64,000 nucleotides of DNA, taken from assembly GCF_013141915.1 (NCBI RefSeq), contig NZ_SROX01000006.1, positions 248,001 through 312,000 on the forward strand, in the 5' to 3' direction. The DNA is from Cupriavidus necator. Lineage in GTDB: Bacteria > Pseudomonadota > Gammaproteobacteria > Burkholderiales > Burkholderiaceae. This document shows positions 9,158-18,753 of this stretch, piece after piece. Within the stretch, counting starts at the first letter, position 1. The number at the start of each line of letters is the position of its first letter. A model generated the notes under the pieces. It saw only the letters and a program-made list of their open reading frames with translations, was not told where the DNA came from and ran no database searches. A program made the translations under genes and the position numbers.

Positions 9158-9928
9158 TCAGGCACGCCGTTCGCAGTGATAGGCCTCGGTGCGGTAGGGG
9201 AAGGCGACCTCGGCGCGGGCCGACAGCGCCGGATGCTGGTCAATCAGCGCGTGCAGGCGCGTGCGCACCCGCGCCTGCTCCGGCCCGGGCAGCGACGCAA
9301 TGAAGCTGACCGACATGACGCGGTCAACGATCACCCGCTGCGGCGGCCCCACATGCGTATAGGGCAGGCTTTGCAGTGCCAGCGGCCCGAAGCCCTCGGC
9401 CGGAAACACCCGTTTCCAGTCGCCCTTGTGAAAACGCGGCGCGTCGCCTTCATACGGCGCCATGATGGCAGTCAGCTGCGCCACCCAGTCCACGCTTTCA
9501 TCCCGCACGTTCCAGACCAGCCCGAGCCGTCCGCCGGGGCGCAGCACGCGGCGGATCTCCGCCAGCGCCTGCGCATTCGCAAACCAGTGGAACGCCTGCG
9601 CGCAGACCACGGCGTCGACGCTGGCATCGGCCAGCGGAATCGCCTCGGCACTGCCTTCCAGCGCTTGCACCGGCGCCACCGCGGCCGCCAGCTGCGCGCG
9701 CATCTGCGCCACCGGCTCGACCGCCGTGACCGTGGCGCCGGTGTGCACCAGCCAACGCGTAAACTTGCCTGTGCCCGCGCCCAGGTCAAGCACGGCGCGG
9801 CCGGGATGCAGGCCCAGCGCGCCGCGCAGCCAGGGGTCGATTTCCGCCGGATACTCGGGGCGGCCGCGCGCATAGGTATCGGCCTGGCTGGCGAATCCCT
9901 GTGCGGCGGCCTGATGGACAGCATTCAT
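9158..9928 (-). CDS. class I SAM-dependent methyltransferase
   Basis: A 256-residue methyltransferase of the Methyltransf_11/UbiE-like type. The SAM-binding motif LDLGAGTGKFTRWL is near residue 50, followed by the acidic VEPVAQM loop and the VVCAQAFHWF motif IV near residue 110, then LRPGGRLGLVWN. The ATG at 9928 has CGGAG about nine bases upstream. The substrate is unknown. It converges tightly with the LysR-like gene and is divergent from metY. Confidence 0.87.
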   Translation of the reverse strand: MNAVHQAAAQGFASQADTYARGRPEYPAEIDPWLRGALGLHPGRAVLDLGAGTGKFTRWLVHTGATVTAVEPVAQMRAQLAAAVAPVQALEGSAEAIPLADASVDAVVCAQAFHWFANAQALAEIRRVLRPGGRLGLVWNVRDESVDWVAQLTAIMAPYEGDAPRFHKGDWKRVFPAEGFGPLALQSLPYTHVGPPQRVIVDRVMSVSFIASLPGPEQARVRTRLHALIDQHPALSARAEVAFPYRTEAYHCERRA

Positions 9929-10246
9929 GGGCGGACTCCGGTGCATGGTCGTGCCGTAGCCTACGCGCCCCTGTGCGATCGGACAAGCTGGTGCTGCACG
10001 GTCAATGCATCAAAGCGCCGACCCTTGGCCGCCTATTGCATACCCAGGTCTCGACCTTGGCACCACGCCGCGCATATTCGCATGCAATAAGCTTCCTTGA
10101 CCCGCCCAGGCGCGCTCCGCGACCATGGCTGCCATGCTGCACGGCGCTGGTACCATCGCATGGCCCGGCGCGCCCGCACGGCATGCCCGGCAGCACCGCG
10201 GGACTTGCTACGCAGCGCCGCTGCGCCATCCAACCGAGAGAAGACG
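9929..10246. promoter_or_regulatory. divergent promoter region between methyltransferase and metY
   Basis: No coding sequence is apparent in these 318 bases. An inverted repeat TATTGCAT (10034-10041) and ATGCAATA (10082-10089) spans 56 bp upstream of metY. I do not see a convincing SAM or SAH riboswitch. Confidence 0.35.
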
Positions 10247-11521
10247 ATGAGACTCGAAACCCTGGCCGTCCACGGCGGCTATTCGCCCGACCCCACCACG
10301 CGCGCGGTGGCCGTGCCGATCTACCAGACCGTGGCCTACGCCTTCGATAGCGCGCAGCATGGCGCGGACCTGTTCGACCTGAAGGTGGCCGGCAACATCT
10401 ACAGCCGCATCATGAACCCCACCAACGACGTGCTCGAGCAGCGCCTGGCCGCGCTCGAAGGCGGCGTGGGCGCGCTGGCGCTGGCGTCGGGCATGGCGGC
10501 GATCACCTATGCGATCCAGACCATTGCCGAGGCCGGCGACAACATCGTCTCGTCCAGCCAGCTATACGGCGGCACCTACAACCTGCTGGCGCACACGCTG
10601 CCGCAGTCCGGCATCGAGACCCGCTTTGCCGACGGCCGCAATCCGGCCAGCTTCGGCGACCTGATCGACGCGCGCACCAAGGCCGTGTTTGTCGAGTCGG
10701 TGGGCAACCCGCTTGGCAACGTGGTCGATATCGCCGCGATCGCTCGCGTGGCACACAACCACGGCGTGCCGCTGATCGTCGATAACACGGTGCCGTCACC
10801 CTACCTGTGCCGGCCGTTCGAGCATGGTGCCGATATCGTCGTGCATTCGCTGACGAAGTACCTGGGCGGCCATGGCAACAGCGTCGGCGGCGCCATCGTC
10901 GACAGCGGCAAGTTCCCCTGGGCGCAGCACAAGGAACGCTTCCGGCGCCTGAACGAGCCGGACGTGTCGTACCACGGCGTGGTCTATACCGAGGCCCTGG
11001 GGCCGGCCGCCTATATCGGCCGCGCGCGCGTGGTGCCGCTGCGCAATACCGGCGCGGCGCTGTCGCCGTTCAATGCCTTCCTGATCCTGCAAGGCATCGA
11101 GACGCTGGCGCTGCGGCTGGACCGCATCACTGACAACGCGCTGGCGATCGCGCGCCACCTGCAGCAGCATGCCAAGGTGGCTTGGGTCAATTTTGCCGGC
11201 CTGCCCGACCATGCCGACCACGCGCTGGTGCAGCAATACCTGGGCGGGCGCGGGCCCGGCATCCTGTCGTTCGGCCTGAAGCAGGGCGGCCGGGAAGGCG
11301 GCGCGCGCTTCCTCGATGCGCTGCAGCTGTTCACGCGGCTGGTCAATATCGGCGATGCCAAGTCGCTCGCCACCCACCCCGCCTCGACTACGCACCGCCA
11401 GCTCAATGCCGAAGAACTGCAGGCCGCCGGCGTCAGCGAGGACATGGTGCGGCTGTCGATCGGCATCGAGCATATCGACGACCTGATCGAGGACCTCGAC
11501 CGCGCACTGGCAGCGGCCTGA
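10247..11521 (+). CDS. metY: O-acetylhomoserine sulfhydrylase (PLP-dependent)
   Basis: Makes homocysteine from O-acetylhomoserine and sulfide, the direct sulfhydrylation route to methionine. The 424-residue protein is a Cys/Met metabolism PLP enzyme: the substrate/cofactor region [12 protein letters not shown] near residue 47, [11 protein letters not shown] near 180, and the lysine loop [13 protein letters not shown] near 200-212, where Lys forms the Schiff base. The conserved C-terminal [20 protein letters not shown] segment is diagnostic of the MetY branch over MetB/MetC. ATG at 10247 follows a purine-rich GAGAGAAGACG. A REP-like palindrome follows the gene. Confidence 0.93.
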   Translation: MRLETLAVHGGYSPDPTTRAVAVPIYQTVAYAFDSAQHGADLFDLKVAGNIYSRIMNPTNDVLEQRLAALEGGVGALALASGMAAITYAIQTIAEAGDNIVSSSQLYGGTYNLLAHTLPQSGIETRFADGRNPASFGDLIDARTKAVFVESVGNPLGNVVDIAAIARVAHNHGVPLIVDNTVPSPYLCRPFEHGADIVVHSLTKYLGGHGNSVGGAIVDSGKFPWAQHKERFRRLNEPDVSYHGVVYTEALGPAAYIGRARVVPLRNTGAALSPFNAFLILQGIETLALRLDRITDNALAIARHLQQHAKVAWVNFAGLPDHADHALVQQYLGGRGPGILSFGLKQGGREGGARFLDALQLFTRLVNIGDAKSLATHPASTTHRQLNAEELQAAGVSEDMVRLSIGIEHIDDLIEDLDRALAAA

Positions 11522-11550
11522 CCCCGGCCCGATCTGATACCGCTGGTTTG

Positions 11551-11592
11551 CTCCCCTCTCCCGCCCGCGGGAGAGGGGCCGGGGGAGAGGGC
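11551..11592. repeat. REP-like GC-rich palindromic element
   Basis: CCCCTCTCCCG and CGGGAGAGGGG form an inverted repeat followed by CGGGGGAGAGGGC, the same arrangement as the copy near 44030. It lies between the convergent metY and ybhN-like genes. Confidence 0.75.
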
Positions 11593-11625
11593 AGGCGCCG
11601 GCATTCGCGGACGACCCTCGCACAC

Positions 11626-12585
11626 CTACCCTCCCCCAGCTTTGCCTCGCGCCTCCAGCACAAAATAGCTCACCGAGCCGATCACCAGCGGGATCAGGTA
11701 GTACAGCGCGCGGTACGCGATCAGCGCGGCCAGCAGCAGCCCGTGCGGCACCTGGTCGCCCAGCATTGCCAGGAACACCGTCTCGATCACGCCCAGCCCC
11801 CCGGGAATGCGCACCACCACGCCCGCCAGCCCCGATGCCAGCAGCACGCCTAGCACGGTGAAGTAGCTCGCATGCGTATGCAGCAGCGCATACAGGATCG
11901 CCGCCATCGACATCCAGTGGACCGCCGACAGCGCGCATTGCAACGCCGCAAAGCGCATCGTGGGCATATAGATGTCGTGGTCGCGCACGGTGCGGTGGCG
12001 CCCGTGCCAGAGCGCGCACGCGGCCAGGTAGCCGGCCGGAACCGCCAGCATCAGCACGCCCAGCAGCCGTGTCGCCGCCGCGGGAATGCCCCACTCCGGC
12101 GGCAGCACCACGAGCTCGCCGGCCAGGATGGCGCCCGCCAGCACGGCATAGCCGAGCCAGTTGCTGCTGACCACCACCACGAACAGGCTCCAGATCTGCG
12201 GCGCGCTCAGCCCCGCGCGCGAATACAGCCGGTAGCGCACCCCCGCGCCGCCCAGCGTGGCGCCAAGGTTGAGACTGAGGGTGTAGCTGACATAGGAGAT
12301 CGCCATCACCCGGCGCAACGGCAGCGGGTGCCCGGCGTAGCGGCAGCCAAGCACGTCGAACTGGCTGTACAGCAGCCCGCTCAGCGCCACGAAGCCGGCC
12401 GCCGGCAGCAGCGTGCGCGCGTTGAAGCCGCGCAGCGCGGCCAGCACCGCGTCCCAGTCGATGGTGCCCAGCTTACGGGCGATCAGCGCCAGCACGGCGG
12501 CAATGAACAGGATGCCGATGGCGCGACGCCACGCGGGCCAGTGCGCATGCTGGCGGAGCGCCGACAGGGCCTCGGCGCCCGTCAT
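11626..12585 (-). CDS. ybhN: YbhN/UPF0104 family integral membrane protein
   Basis: A 319-residue polytopic protein of the lysylphosphatidylglycerol synthetase transmembrane (MprF N-terminal-like) family, with about eight hydrophobic segments and the family pattern SLNLGATLGGAGVRYRLY near residue 105 and RIPGGLGVIETVFL near residue 250. It lacks the soluble aminoacyl-transfer domain of MprF, so a lipid flippase-like role is more plausible than lipid synthesis. Its start overlaps the stop of the cardiolipin synthase gene by 4 bp (ATGA), the same pairing as ybhO-ybhN in E. coli. Confidence 0.88.
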   Translation of the reverse strand: MTGAEALSALRQHAHWPAWRRAIGILFIAAVLALIARKLGTIDWDAVLAALRGFNARTLLPAAGFVALSGLLYSQFDVLGCRYAGHPLPLRRVMAISYVSYTLSLNLGATLGGAGVRYRLYSRAGLSAPQIWSLFVVVVSSNWLGYAVLAGAILAGELVVLPPEWGIPAAATRLLGVLMLAVPAGYLAACALWHGRHRTVRDHDIYMPTMRFAALQCALSAVHWMSMAAILYALLHTHASYFTVLGVLLASGLAGVVVRIPGGLGVIETVFLAMLGDQVPHGLLLAALIAYRALYYLIPLVIGSVSYFVLEARGKAGGG

Positions 12586-13814
12586 TCCGCGCCTCCGCGC
12601 AGCACCACCACGCGCCGCGCGTTGCGCCGCCCGCCCGGCATCGGCTGCACCAGCCGCGGCGCATGCGCCGGCAGCCAGCCCGCCCAGGCCGGAAAGCGGC
12701 GCAGGAAGTGGAACATCAGCGTGGCGCCCAGCGCGTCGAGGCGGCTGCGCGGCGACTTCAGCCCCGGCGGCACGGCGCGGCAGCGCGCGCCGATCAGCGC
12801 CTCGAGCTGGCCGCGCAGGTGGCGTGCAAAGGCTTCATCGCGGATCACGAGATTGGCCTCGAGGTTCAGCGACAGGCTCAGCGGGTCAAGATTGCTGGAG
12901 CCCACCGTGGCCCAGTTGTGATCCACCACCGCGACCTTGCCGTGGAAGGGCCGCTCGACGTATTCGAGGATCTGCACCCCGGCGTCCTGCAGCTGCGCGT
13001 AGAGCAGGCCGCCGGCGCGCGCCACCCACGGCATGTCCGGCTTGCCCTGCAGCAGCAGCCGCACCCGTACGCCGCGCGCGGCGGCCTCGCACAGCGCATG
13101 CAGCAGCCGGTAGCCCGGCAGGAAGTACGCATTGGCGATGATGACCTCGTGGCGCGCCGCGCGGATCGCGTCCAGGTAGGCCAACTCGATATCGTTGCGG
13201 TGGCGGTGATTGTCGCGCGTAACCAGGCACGCGCGTCCTGCAGGCGTGCGCGCATCCGATCGCTCCGGTTCGGCCGGCAGCTCGGGCAACGGTGGCGGCG
13301 GGCACGCGCCTGGCATTGCCCGCACCAGGAATTCGTGCACCTGGCGCGCAAACGGCCCGCGGATTTCCACCGCATAGTCCTGCTTGGCCAGCGGCCCGAA
13401 CCGGTACAGGTGCTGCGCCGAGAAATTGATGCCGCCGACAAACGCCACCTCGGCATCGATGGCAACCAGCTTGCGGTGCATGCGGCGGAAGATGTGCGTG
13501 CGCACGCCGAACAACCGCGGCCGCGGGGAGAATGTGCAGAACTGCACGCCTGCATCGACCAGCCCGGTGATGAAGCCCGCCGACAGGTCATGCGAGCCGA
13601 AGCCGTCCACCGTCAGGGCCACGCGCACGCCGCGGCGCGCGGCCGCCACCAGTGCCGCGTGCAATTTGTGGCCTACCTCGTCTTCAAACAGGATAAAAGT
13701 TTCCAGCAGTACGCTTTCGCGCGCGCGCGCAATGGCGTCGAACACGCACGGAAAATACTCCTCGCCGTTCTCAAGCAGGCGGAAGCGGTCGGAAGCGGAC
13801 GGCAGCGGTGTCAT
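12582..13814 (-). CDS. clsB: cardiolipin synthase B-like phospholipase D family protein
   Basis: Joins phospholipids to form cardiolipin or a related anionic lipid at the inner membrane. Two HKD motifs are present: HRKLVAIDAEVAFVGG near residue 115 and HGKVAVVDHNWATVGSSNLD near residue 290, the pair needed for PLD-type catalysis. The 410-residue length matches ClsB (YbhO). The ATG at 13814 is preferred since the family N terminus starts shortly after it, though its ribosome site is weak and a start at 13850 is possible. It is co-transcribed with the ybhN-like gene. Confidence 0.9.
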   Translation of the reverse strand: MTPLPSASDRFRLLENGEEYFPCVFDAIARARESVLLETFILFEDEVGHKLHAALVAAARRGVRVALTVDGFGSHDLSAGFITGLVDAGVQFCTFSPRPRLFGVRTHIFRRMHRKLVAIDAEVAFVGGINFSAQHLYRFGPLAKQDYAVEIRGPFARQVHEFLVRAMPGACPPPPLPELPAEPERSDARTPAGRACLVTRDNHRHRNDIELAYLDAIRAARHEVIIANAYFLPGYRLLHALCEAAARGVRVRLLLQGKPDMPWVARAGGLLYAQLQDAGVQILEYVERPFHGKVAVVDHNWATVGSSNLDPLSLSLNLEANLVIRDEAFARHLRGQLEALIGARCRAVPPGLKSPRSRLDALGATLMFHFLRRFPAWAGWLPAHAPRLVQPMPGGRRNARRVVVLRGGAE

Positions 13815-14012
13815 GGCCGGGGAATCGCCGCAAACACCATGCCAGCGCAAGCACCACGCCGGTGGGCCCTGACCGCGGCGTAGCCCTTATGCCGCGCCGG
13901 CATATCGCCATGCGTAATCGCTCGTTCGTCCATGGGCCGCCGTTCCATACAATGGGCCGATGCCGCCGCGCGATGCCGCAGGCAGCCAACACCATCCATG
14001 GGGAGCGATCCA

Positions 14013-14834
14013 ATGCAATACGGGAAATTCGGCCTGGCCGCGCGGCTGGCGGCAGCGGTACTCGCGCTGGGCGTGGTCCACGGCGCTGGCGCGGCCGATC
14101 CGGACAAGAAGGAAATCCGCTTCGGCGCCACCGCCGGCCCCTATGCCGACCAGATCCGCTATGGCGTCAAGCCGGTGCTGGAACAGCGCGGCTACAAGGT
14201 CACCATCATCGAGTTCAGCGACTACGTGCAGCCCAACCTGGCGCTCGCCGACGGGGCCATCGATGCCAACGCGTTCCAGCATGTGGCCTACCTGAAGAAG
14301 TTCTCGGCCGACCGCAAGCTGGCGCTGAGCGACGTGATCCAGGTGCCGACCGCGCCGATCGGCATCTACAGCCGCAAGCACAAGGCGCTGGTCGAGGTGA
14401 AGGCGGGCAATACTGTGTCGCTGCCCAACGACCCGACGAACCTGGCGCGCGCCATTGCCATCCTGCAGCAGATCGGCTGGGTCACGCTCAAGCCCGGTAT
14501 CGACCCGATCCGCGCCAGCGAACGCGACATCGACGCCAACCCGCACAAGCTCAAGTTGATCCAGCTGGAAGCCGCGCAGCTGCCGCGCTCGCTCGACGAT
14601 GTCGACTATGCCTTCGTCAACGGCAACTATGCACTGGCCTCGGGCCTGAAGCTGACCTCGGCACTGGCGCTCGAGAAAATCCCGGACTATTACATGAACC
14701 TGGTCGCGGTGAAAACCGCCGACCTCGACAAACCCTTCGTCAAGGATATCCGCGAGGCCTACCAGTCAGCCGAGTTCAAGGCGGTGACGCGGCAGCGCTT
14801 CGCGGGCTTCGTGCCGCCGCCGTACCAGCGCTGA
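14013..14834 (+). CDS. MetQ/NlpA-type methionine-binding periplasmic protein
   Basis: A 273-residue substrate-binding protein of the NlpA family that captures methionine or a similar compound for an ABC importer. A signal peptide occupies about residues 1-27 and ends in GAGAADPD; there is no lipobox Cys, so unlike E. coli MetQ it is probably soluble. Family segments include FGATAGPYADQI, IIEFSDYVQPN and VDYAFVNGNYA. ATG at 14013 has GGGAG eight bases upstream. The ATPase and permease genes normally next to it are missing, so this is an orphan. Confidence 0.88.
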   Translation: MQYGKFGLAARLAAAVLALGVVHGAGAADPDKKEIRFGATAGPYADQIRYGVKPVLEQRGYKVTIIEFSDYVQPNLALADGAIDANAFQHVAYLKKFSADRKLALSDVIQVPTAPIGIYSRKHKALVEVKAGNTVSLPNDPTNLARAIAILQQIGWVTLKPGIDPIRASERDIDANPHKLKLIQLEAAQLPRSLDDVDYAFVNGNYALASGLKLTSALALEKIPDYYMNLVAVKTADLDKPFVKDIREAYQSAEFKAVTRQRFAGFVPPPYQR

Positions 14835-14852
14835 GCGCTGCGCCAGCCCAGC

Positions 14853-14876
14853 AAGGCGCGCCGCGCGGCGCGCTTT
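14853..14876 (+). terminator. probable terminator after the methionine-binding protein
   Basis: GCGCGCC (14856-14862) and GGCGCGC (14867-14873) form a stem around GCGC, with AAG before and TTT after. The T-run is short, so termination strength is uncertain. Confidence 0.45.
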
Positions 14877-15086
14877 CGCCTGGGCGCGCAGGCATTGCCG
14901 CATTGTGCGCAGCACGACAATTCCGCGCGGCGCCGGCCGCGCAAATGCCCTACACTCAAGCTCAAGTCCCCCGCGCCCACAAAGCACGGCAGGGATCACA
15001 ACGCGATCATTGCTGCGGATGGCTGCGAAGATCCTCGCTCCTGTCCGCGCGGATCCTGTCGAGACAACCGCATCGAGAGACCTGCC

Positions 15087-16172
15087 ATGTCCACGGTTGC
15101 GCGCTTTGAGATCGGCTATACCCGCTACCTTGCCCCGCCGGGCGACACGTCCCCCCCCACAGCTTCCCCTCCACCGTTTGCCAGCGACCCTGACGCGCTG
15201 GTGCCGCTGTACCAGGCGATGGTCCTCACGCGCCAGTTCGACCTGAAGGCGATCGCGCTGCAGCGCACCGGCAAGATCGGCACGTTTGCGTCGGCGCTGG
15301 GCCAGGAGGCCATCGGCGTGGGCGTGGCCTACGCCATGCGGCCCGAAGATGTGCTGGTGCCCTCGTACCGCGACCACGCGGCGCAGTTTGTGCGCGGCGT
15401 CACGATGACCGAGAGCCTGCTCTACTGGGGCGGCGACGAGCGCGGCAGCGGCTTTGGCGCGGCGCCGCACGACTTTGCCAACTGCGTGCCGATCGGCACC
15501 CAGGTGTGCCACGCGGCCGGCGCCGCCTACGCCTTCCAGCTGCGCGGCGAGCCGCGCGTAGCGGTCTGCCTGCTGGGCGACGGCGGCACCTCCAAGGGCG
15601 ACTTCTATGAAGGCATGAACATGGCCGGCGCCTGGCGTGCGCCGCTGGTGATCGTGATCAACAACAACCAGTGGGCAATCTCGATGCCGCGCAGCGCCCA
15701 GACCGCGGCCCAGACGCTGGCACAGAAGGCCATCGCCGCCGGCATTCCGGGCGAGCAGATCGACGGCAACGACGTGGTCGCGGTGCGCGATCGCGTCGGC
15801 GAAGCCATCGCGCGCGCCCGCGACGGCGGCGGTCCCGCGCTGATCGAGGCCATTACCTACCGGCTGGGCGACCACACCACCGCCGACGATGCCTCGCGCT
15901 ACCGCGACGAGGCCAGCGTCAAGGCGCATTGGCAGCACGAACCGCTGCTGCGACTGCGCACCCACCTGCTGGCCCTGCATGCCTGGGATGCGGCGCGCGA
16001 AGAGGCGCTGGTCAAGGCGTGCACGCAGCAGGTGGCGCAGGCGGTCGAGGCCTACCTGGCGCTGCCGCCGCCAGACCCGGCGGCGATGTTCGACTGCCTG
16101 TACGCGGCCATGCCGGCCGAACTGCAGGCGCAGCTGGAGATCGCGCGGCACTTCCCGGCGCAGCACGGCTAG
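15087..16172 (+). CDS. 2-oxoacid dehydrogenase E1 component, alpha subunit
   Basis: The thiamine diphosphate-binding half of a heterotetrameric E1 that decarboxylates a 2-oxoacid (pyruvate or branched chain) and passes the acyl group to E2. The TPP motif GDGGTSKGDFYEGMNMA near residues 158-175 ends in INNNQW, the expected GDG to NN pattern. The phosphorylation-loop region YRLGDHTTADDASRYR is conserved. Length 361 fits PdhA/BkdA1. First gene of a three-gene set with E1 beta and E2; a dedicated E3 (lipoamide dehydrogenase) is not in the set, so a shared one must serve. Confidence 0.92.
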   Translation: MSTVARFEIGYTRYLAPPGDTSPPTASPPPFASDPDALVPLYQAMVLTRQFDLKAIALQRTGKIGTFASALGQEAIGVGVAYAMRPEDVLVPSYRDHAAQFVRGVTMTESLLYWGGDERGSGFGAAPHDFANCVPIGTQVCHAAGAAYAFQLRGEPRVAVCLLGDGGTSKGDFYEGMNMAGAWRAPLVIVINNNQWAISMPRSAQTAAQTLAQKAIAAGIPGEQIDGNDVVAVRDRVGEAIARARDGGGPALIEAITYRLGDHTTADDASRYRDEASVKAHWQHEPLLRLRTHLLALHAWDAAREEALVKACTQQVAQAVEAYLALPPPDPAAMFDCLYAAMPAELQAQLEIARHFPAQHG

Positions 16173-16233
16173 CCGCGCCTGCCGGCGCTGCCCGCGCCGT
16201 CCTCCATCTGCCCACAGCGAGAGCGAGCGAACC

Positions 16234-17211
16234 ATGGCGGAAATCAATCTGGTCGAAGCAGTCAACCTGGCGCTGGCCCATGCGCTGGATCACGATCCCG
16301 ATGTGCTGCTGCTGGGCGAGGACATCGGCATCAACGGCGGGGTGTTTCGTGCCACCGTCGGCCTGCAGGCGCGCTTTGGCGCCGCGCGCGTCATGGATAC
16401 GCCGCTGGCCGAAGGCGGCATCGTCGGCGCGGCGATCGGCATGGCGGCGATGGGACTCAAGCCCGTGGCCGAGATCCAGTTCACCGGCTTCATCTACCCG
16501 GCGGTCGACCACATCATCAACCATGCCGGGCGCATGCGGCACCGCACGCGCGGGCGCCTGAGCTGCCCGCTGGTGGTGCGCTCGCCGTGCGGCGCGGGCA
16601 TCCACGCGCCCGAGCACCATTCCGAAAGCCCGGAGGCAATGTTCGCGCATATGCCAGGCATCCGCGTGGTGGTGCCGTCATCGCCGGCGCGCGCGTACGG
16701 GCTGCTGCTGGCGGCGATCGCCGACCCCGACCCGGTCATCTTCCTCGAGCCCACGCGGCTGTACCGCCTGTTCCGCCAGGAAGTGGCCGACGACGGCGCG
16801 GCGCTGCCGCTCGATACCTGCTTCACGCTGCGCGAAGGCAGCGACATCACGCTGGTCAGCTGGGGCGCGATGGTGCAGGAGACGCTTGCCGCCGCCGATG
16901 CCCTGGCCGCGGAAGGCGTCACCGCGACCGTCATCGACGTGGCCACGCTCAAGCCGCTGGACATGCAGACCATCCTGGAGGCGGTCGCGCGCACCGGCCG
17001 TTGCGTGATCGTGCACGAGGCGCCGCGCACCGCCGGCTTCGGCGCCGAGATCGCCGCGCAACTGGCCGATGCCGGGCTGTACTCGCTGGCCGCGCCGGTG
17101 CAGCGCGTGACCGGCTTCGATACCGTGGTGCCGCTGGCGCGGCTGGAATACACCTACCTGCCCGGCGTCGCGCGCATCGTCGATGCTGCGCGGCGGGCGC
17201 TGGCGGCGTAG
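16234..17211 (+). CDS. 2-oxoacid dehydrogenase E1 component, beta subunit
   Basis: The 325-residue partner of the alpha subunit. Family landmarks are LGEDIGINGGVFRAT near residue 28, TPLAEGGIVGAAIGMA near residue 55, FTGFIYPAVDHIINHAGRMRHR near 82, and RSPCGAGIHAPEHHSESPEA near 112. It starts 61 bp after the alpha gene and is followed after 37 bp by E2. The alpha/beta layout and the HHSES segment fit both branched-chain and Gram-positive-type pyruvate dehydrogenases; the substrate cannot be decided from sequence alone. Confidence 0.92.
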   Translation: MAEINLVEAVNLALAHALDHDPDVLLLGEDIGINGGVFRATVGLQARFGAARVMDTPLAEGGIVGAAIGMAAMGLKPVAEIQFTGFIYPAVDHIINHAGRMRHRTRGRLSCPLVVRSPCGAGIHAPEHHSESPEAMFAHMPGIRVVVPSSPARAYGLLLAAIADPDPVIFLEPTRLYRLFRQEVADDGAALPLDTCFTLREGSDITLVSWGAMVQETLAAADALAAEGVTATVIDVATLKPLDMQTILEAVARTGRCVIVHEAPRTAGFGAEIAAQLADAGLYSLAAPVQRVTGFDTVVPLARLEYTYLPGVARIVDAARRALAA

Positions 17212-17248
17212 GCACCAGACCCCCGACAATACTTGCCAAGGAGGACGG

Positions 17249-18367
17249 ATGCGAGTCTTCAAGCTGCCCGACCTGGGCGAAGGCCTGCAGGAGGCCGAGA
17301 TCGTGACCTGGCACGTCAAGACCGGCGACACCGTGGCGGCGGACCAGCCATTGCTGTCGGTGGAGACGGCCAAGGCGATCGTGGAAATCCCGTCGCCCTA
17401 TGCCGGCAGCATCGGCAAGCTGTTTGCACAGCCGGGCGACATCGTGCACCTGGGCGCGCCGCTGGTCGGCTTCGAGGGCGCCGGCGAAGATGCCGACGCC
17501 GGCACCGTGGTGGGCTCGGTCCAGGTCGGCACGCACGTGGTCAGTGAAGCCGCACCGCCTGGCGCCGCGGCGCCCCCGCCGGGCATGGCGGCGCGCATCA
17601 AGGCCACCCCAGCGGTCCGCGCGCTGGCGCGCCGGCTTGGCGTCGACCTGGCGATGGCCACCGCCTCGGGCCCCGAAGGCGTGGTCACCGCCGCCGACGT
17701 GGAACGCGTCGCCGCCACGCTGGCGGATCTCGGCACGCCCGAAGAACTGCGCGGCGTGCGCCGCGCGATGGCGCAGAACATGGCGCGTGCGCAGGCCGAA
17801 GTGGCCGCCGCCACCGTGATGGACGACGCCGACATCCACGCCTGGCAGCACGGCGCCGACGTCACCATCCGGCTGGTGCGCGCGCTGGTGGCGGGTTGCC
17901 GCGCCGAGCCGGGACTCAATGCCTGGTATGAAGGACAGACCGGGCGCCGCCACGTGTTGAAGAAAATCGACGTCGGCATTGCCGCCGACCTGCCCGAGGG
18001 CCTGTTCGTGCCGGTGCTGCGCGATGTCGGCAACCGCGACGCGGCCGACCTGCGCCACGGGCTCGACCGCATGCGCGCCGACATCCGCGCACGCACCATC
18101 GCCCCCGAGGAGATGCGCGGCAACACCATCACGCTGTCCAACTTCGGCATGATCGCGGGGCGCTATGCGGCGCCGATCGTGGTGCCGCCCACCGTGGCGA
18201 TACTGGGCGCCGGGCGCGTGCGCGATGAAGTGGTCGCGGCCGATGGCATGCCGGCGGTGCACCGGGTGATGCCGCTGAGCCTGACCTTCGACCATCGCGT
18301 GGTCACCGGCGGGGAAGCCGCGCGCTTCCTGGCGGCGGTGATCGCGGATCTGGAGATGGCGGAATAG
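17249..18367 (+). CDS. dihydrolipoamide acyltransferase (E2)
   Basis: The 372-residue core of the complex: one lipoyl domain (residues 1-77, lipoylated Lys in VETAKAIVEIPSP), a flexible Ala/Pro linker, a peripheral subunit-binding domain (about 115-150, ATPAVRALARRLGVD) and the catalytic domain. The C-terminal active-site segment reads FDHRVVTGGEAARF: the catalytic His is there, but the usual Asp of HxxxDG is Thr. The ATG follows AAGGAGGAC, a near-perfect ribosome site. A single lipoyl domain is typical of branched-chain and acetoin-type E2. Confidence 0.9.
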   Translation: MRVFKLPDLGEGLQEAEIVTWHVKTGDTVAADQPLLSVETAKAIVEIPSPYAGSIGKLFAQPGDIVHLGAPLVGFEGAGEDADAGTVVGSVQVGTHVVSEAAPPGAAAPPPGMAARIKATPAVRALARRLGVDLAMATASGPEGVVTAADVERVAATLADLGTPEELRGVRRAMAQNMARAQAEVAAATVMDDADIHAWQHGADVTIRLVRALVAGCRAEPGLNAWYEGQTGRRHVLKKIDVGIAADLPEGLFVPVLRDVGNRDAADLRHGLDRMRADIRARTIAPEEMRGNTITLSNFGMIAGRYAAPIVVPPTVAILGAGRVRDEVVAADGMPAVHRVMPLSLTFDHRVVTGGEAARFLAAVIADLEMAE

Positions 18368-18427
18368 GGCTGGCCGACAGTGGGTGTGGCACGACGAAGT
18401 GCTACAGGCTTTGCCAACACCCTGTGT

Positions 18428-18457
18428 GCTCCCTCTCCCGCAAGCGGGAGAGGGAGC
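18428..18457. repeat. REP-like perfect palindrome
   Basis: A perfect inverted repeat with 14-base arms, GCTCCCTCTCCCGC (18428-18441) and GCGGGAGAGGGAGC (18444-18457), separated by AA. It is the cleanest copy of the family in the window and may form the 3' end of the E1-E2 transcript. Confidence 0.8.
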
Positions 18458-18557
18458 CCCCCCCGCGTCCCAACGGCCGCCAGGCGCTGCGGGGGCGCTG
18501 TATATAATGCCCTTCCATCGCCGCCGCCATCACCGGCCCGGACCGCCGCACACCCTC

Positions 18558-18752
18558 ATGGAATCCAAGACTGCCCGCCTGACCATCCTGATCGATCCGG
18601 TCAAGAAAAAGGCCTTTGAAACGCTGTGCGCCGCGCAGGACCTGACGCCGTCGCAGGTGGTGCGCCAGCTGATCCGCGATTACCTGGCGCAGCATGGCGT
18701 GGATTACGCCACCAAGCCCAGGCCGGCGGGCAGCACGCGCCAGAAGAAGTAA
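18558..18752 (+). CDS. small ribbon-helix-helix protein
   Basis: A 64-residue protein with the short beta strand plus two helices of Arc/MetJ/CopG DNA binders: ARLTILIDPVKKKAFETLCA then TPSQVVRQLIRDYL. The basic tail (KPRPAGSTRQKK) may contact DNA. No toxin partner is next to it; the neighbour on the other strand is a SulP permease whose stop lies 1 bp beyond. It could be an antitoxin-like orphan or an autoregulator. Confidence 0.75.
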   Translation: MESKTARLTILIDPVKKKAFETLCAAQDLTPSQVVRQLIRDYLAQHGVDYATKPRPAGSTRQKK

Positions 18753-18753
18753 C

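Noticed and set aside
9929..10246. Possible SAM or SAH riboswitch upstream of metY
   Set aside because: I could not find the conserved core helices; only a long-range inverted repeat is visible.
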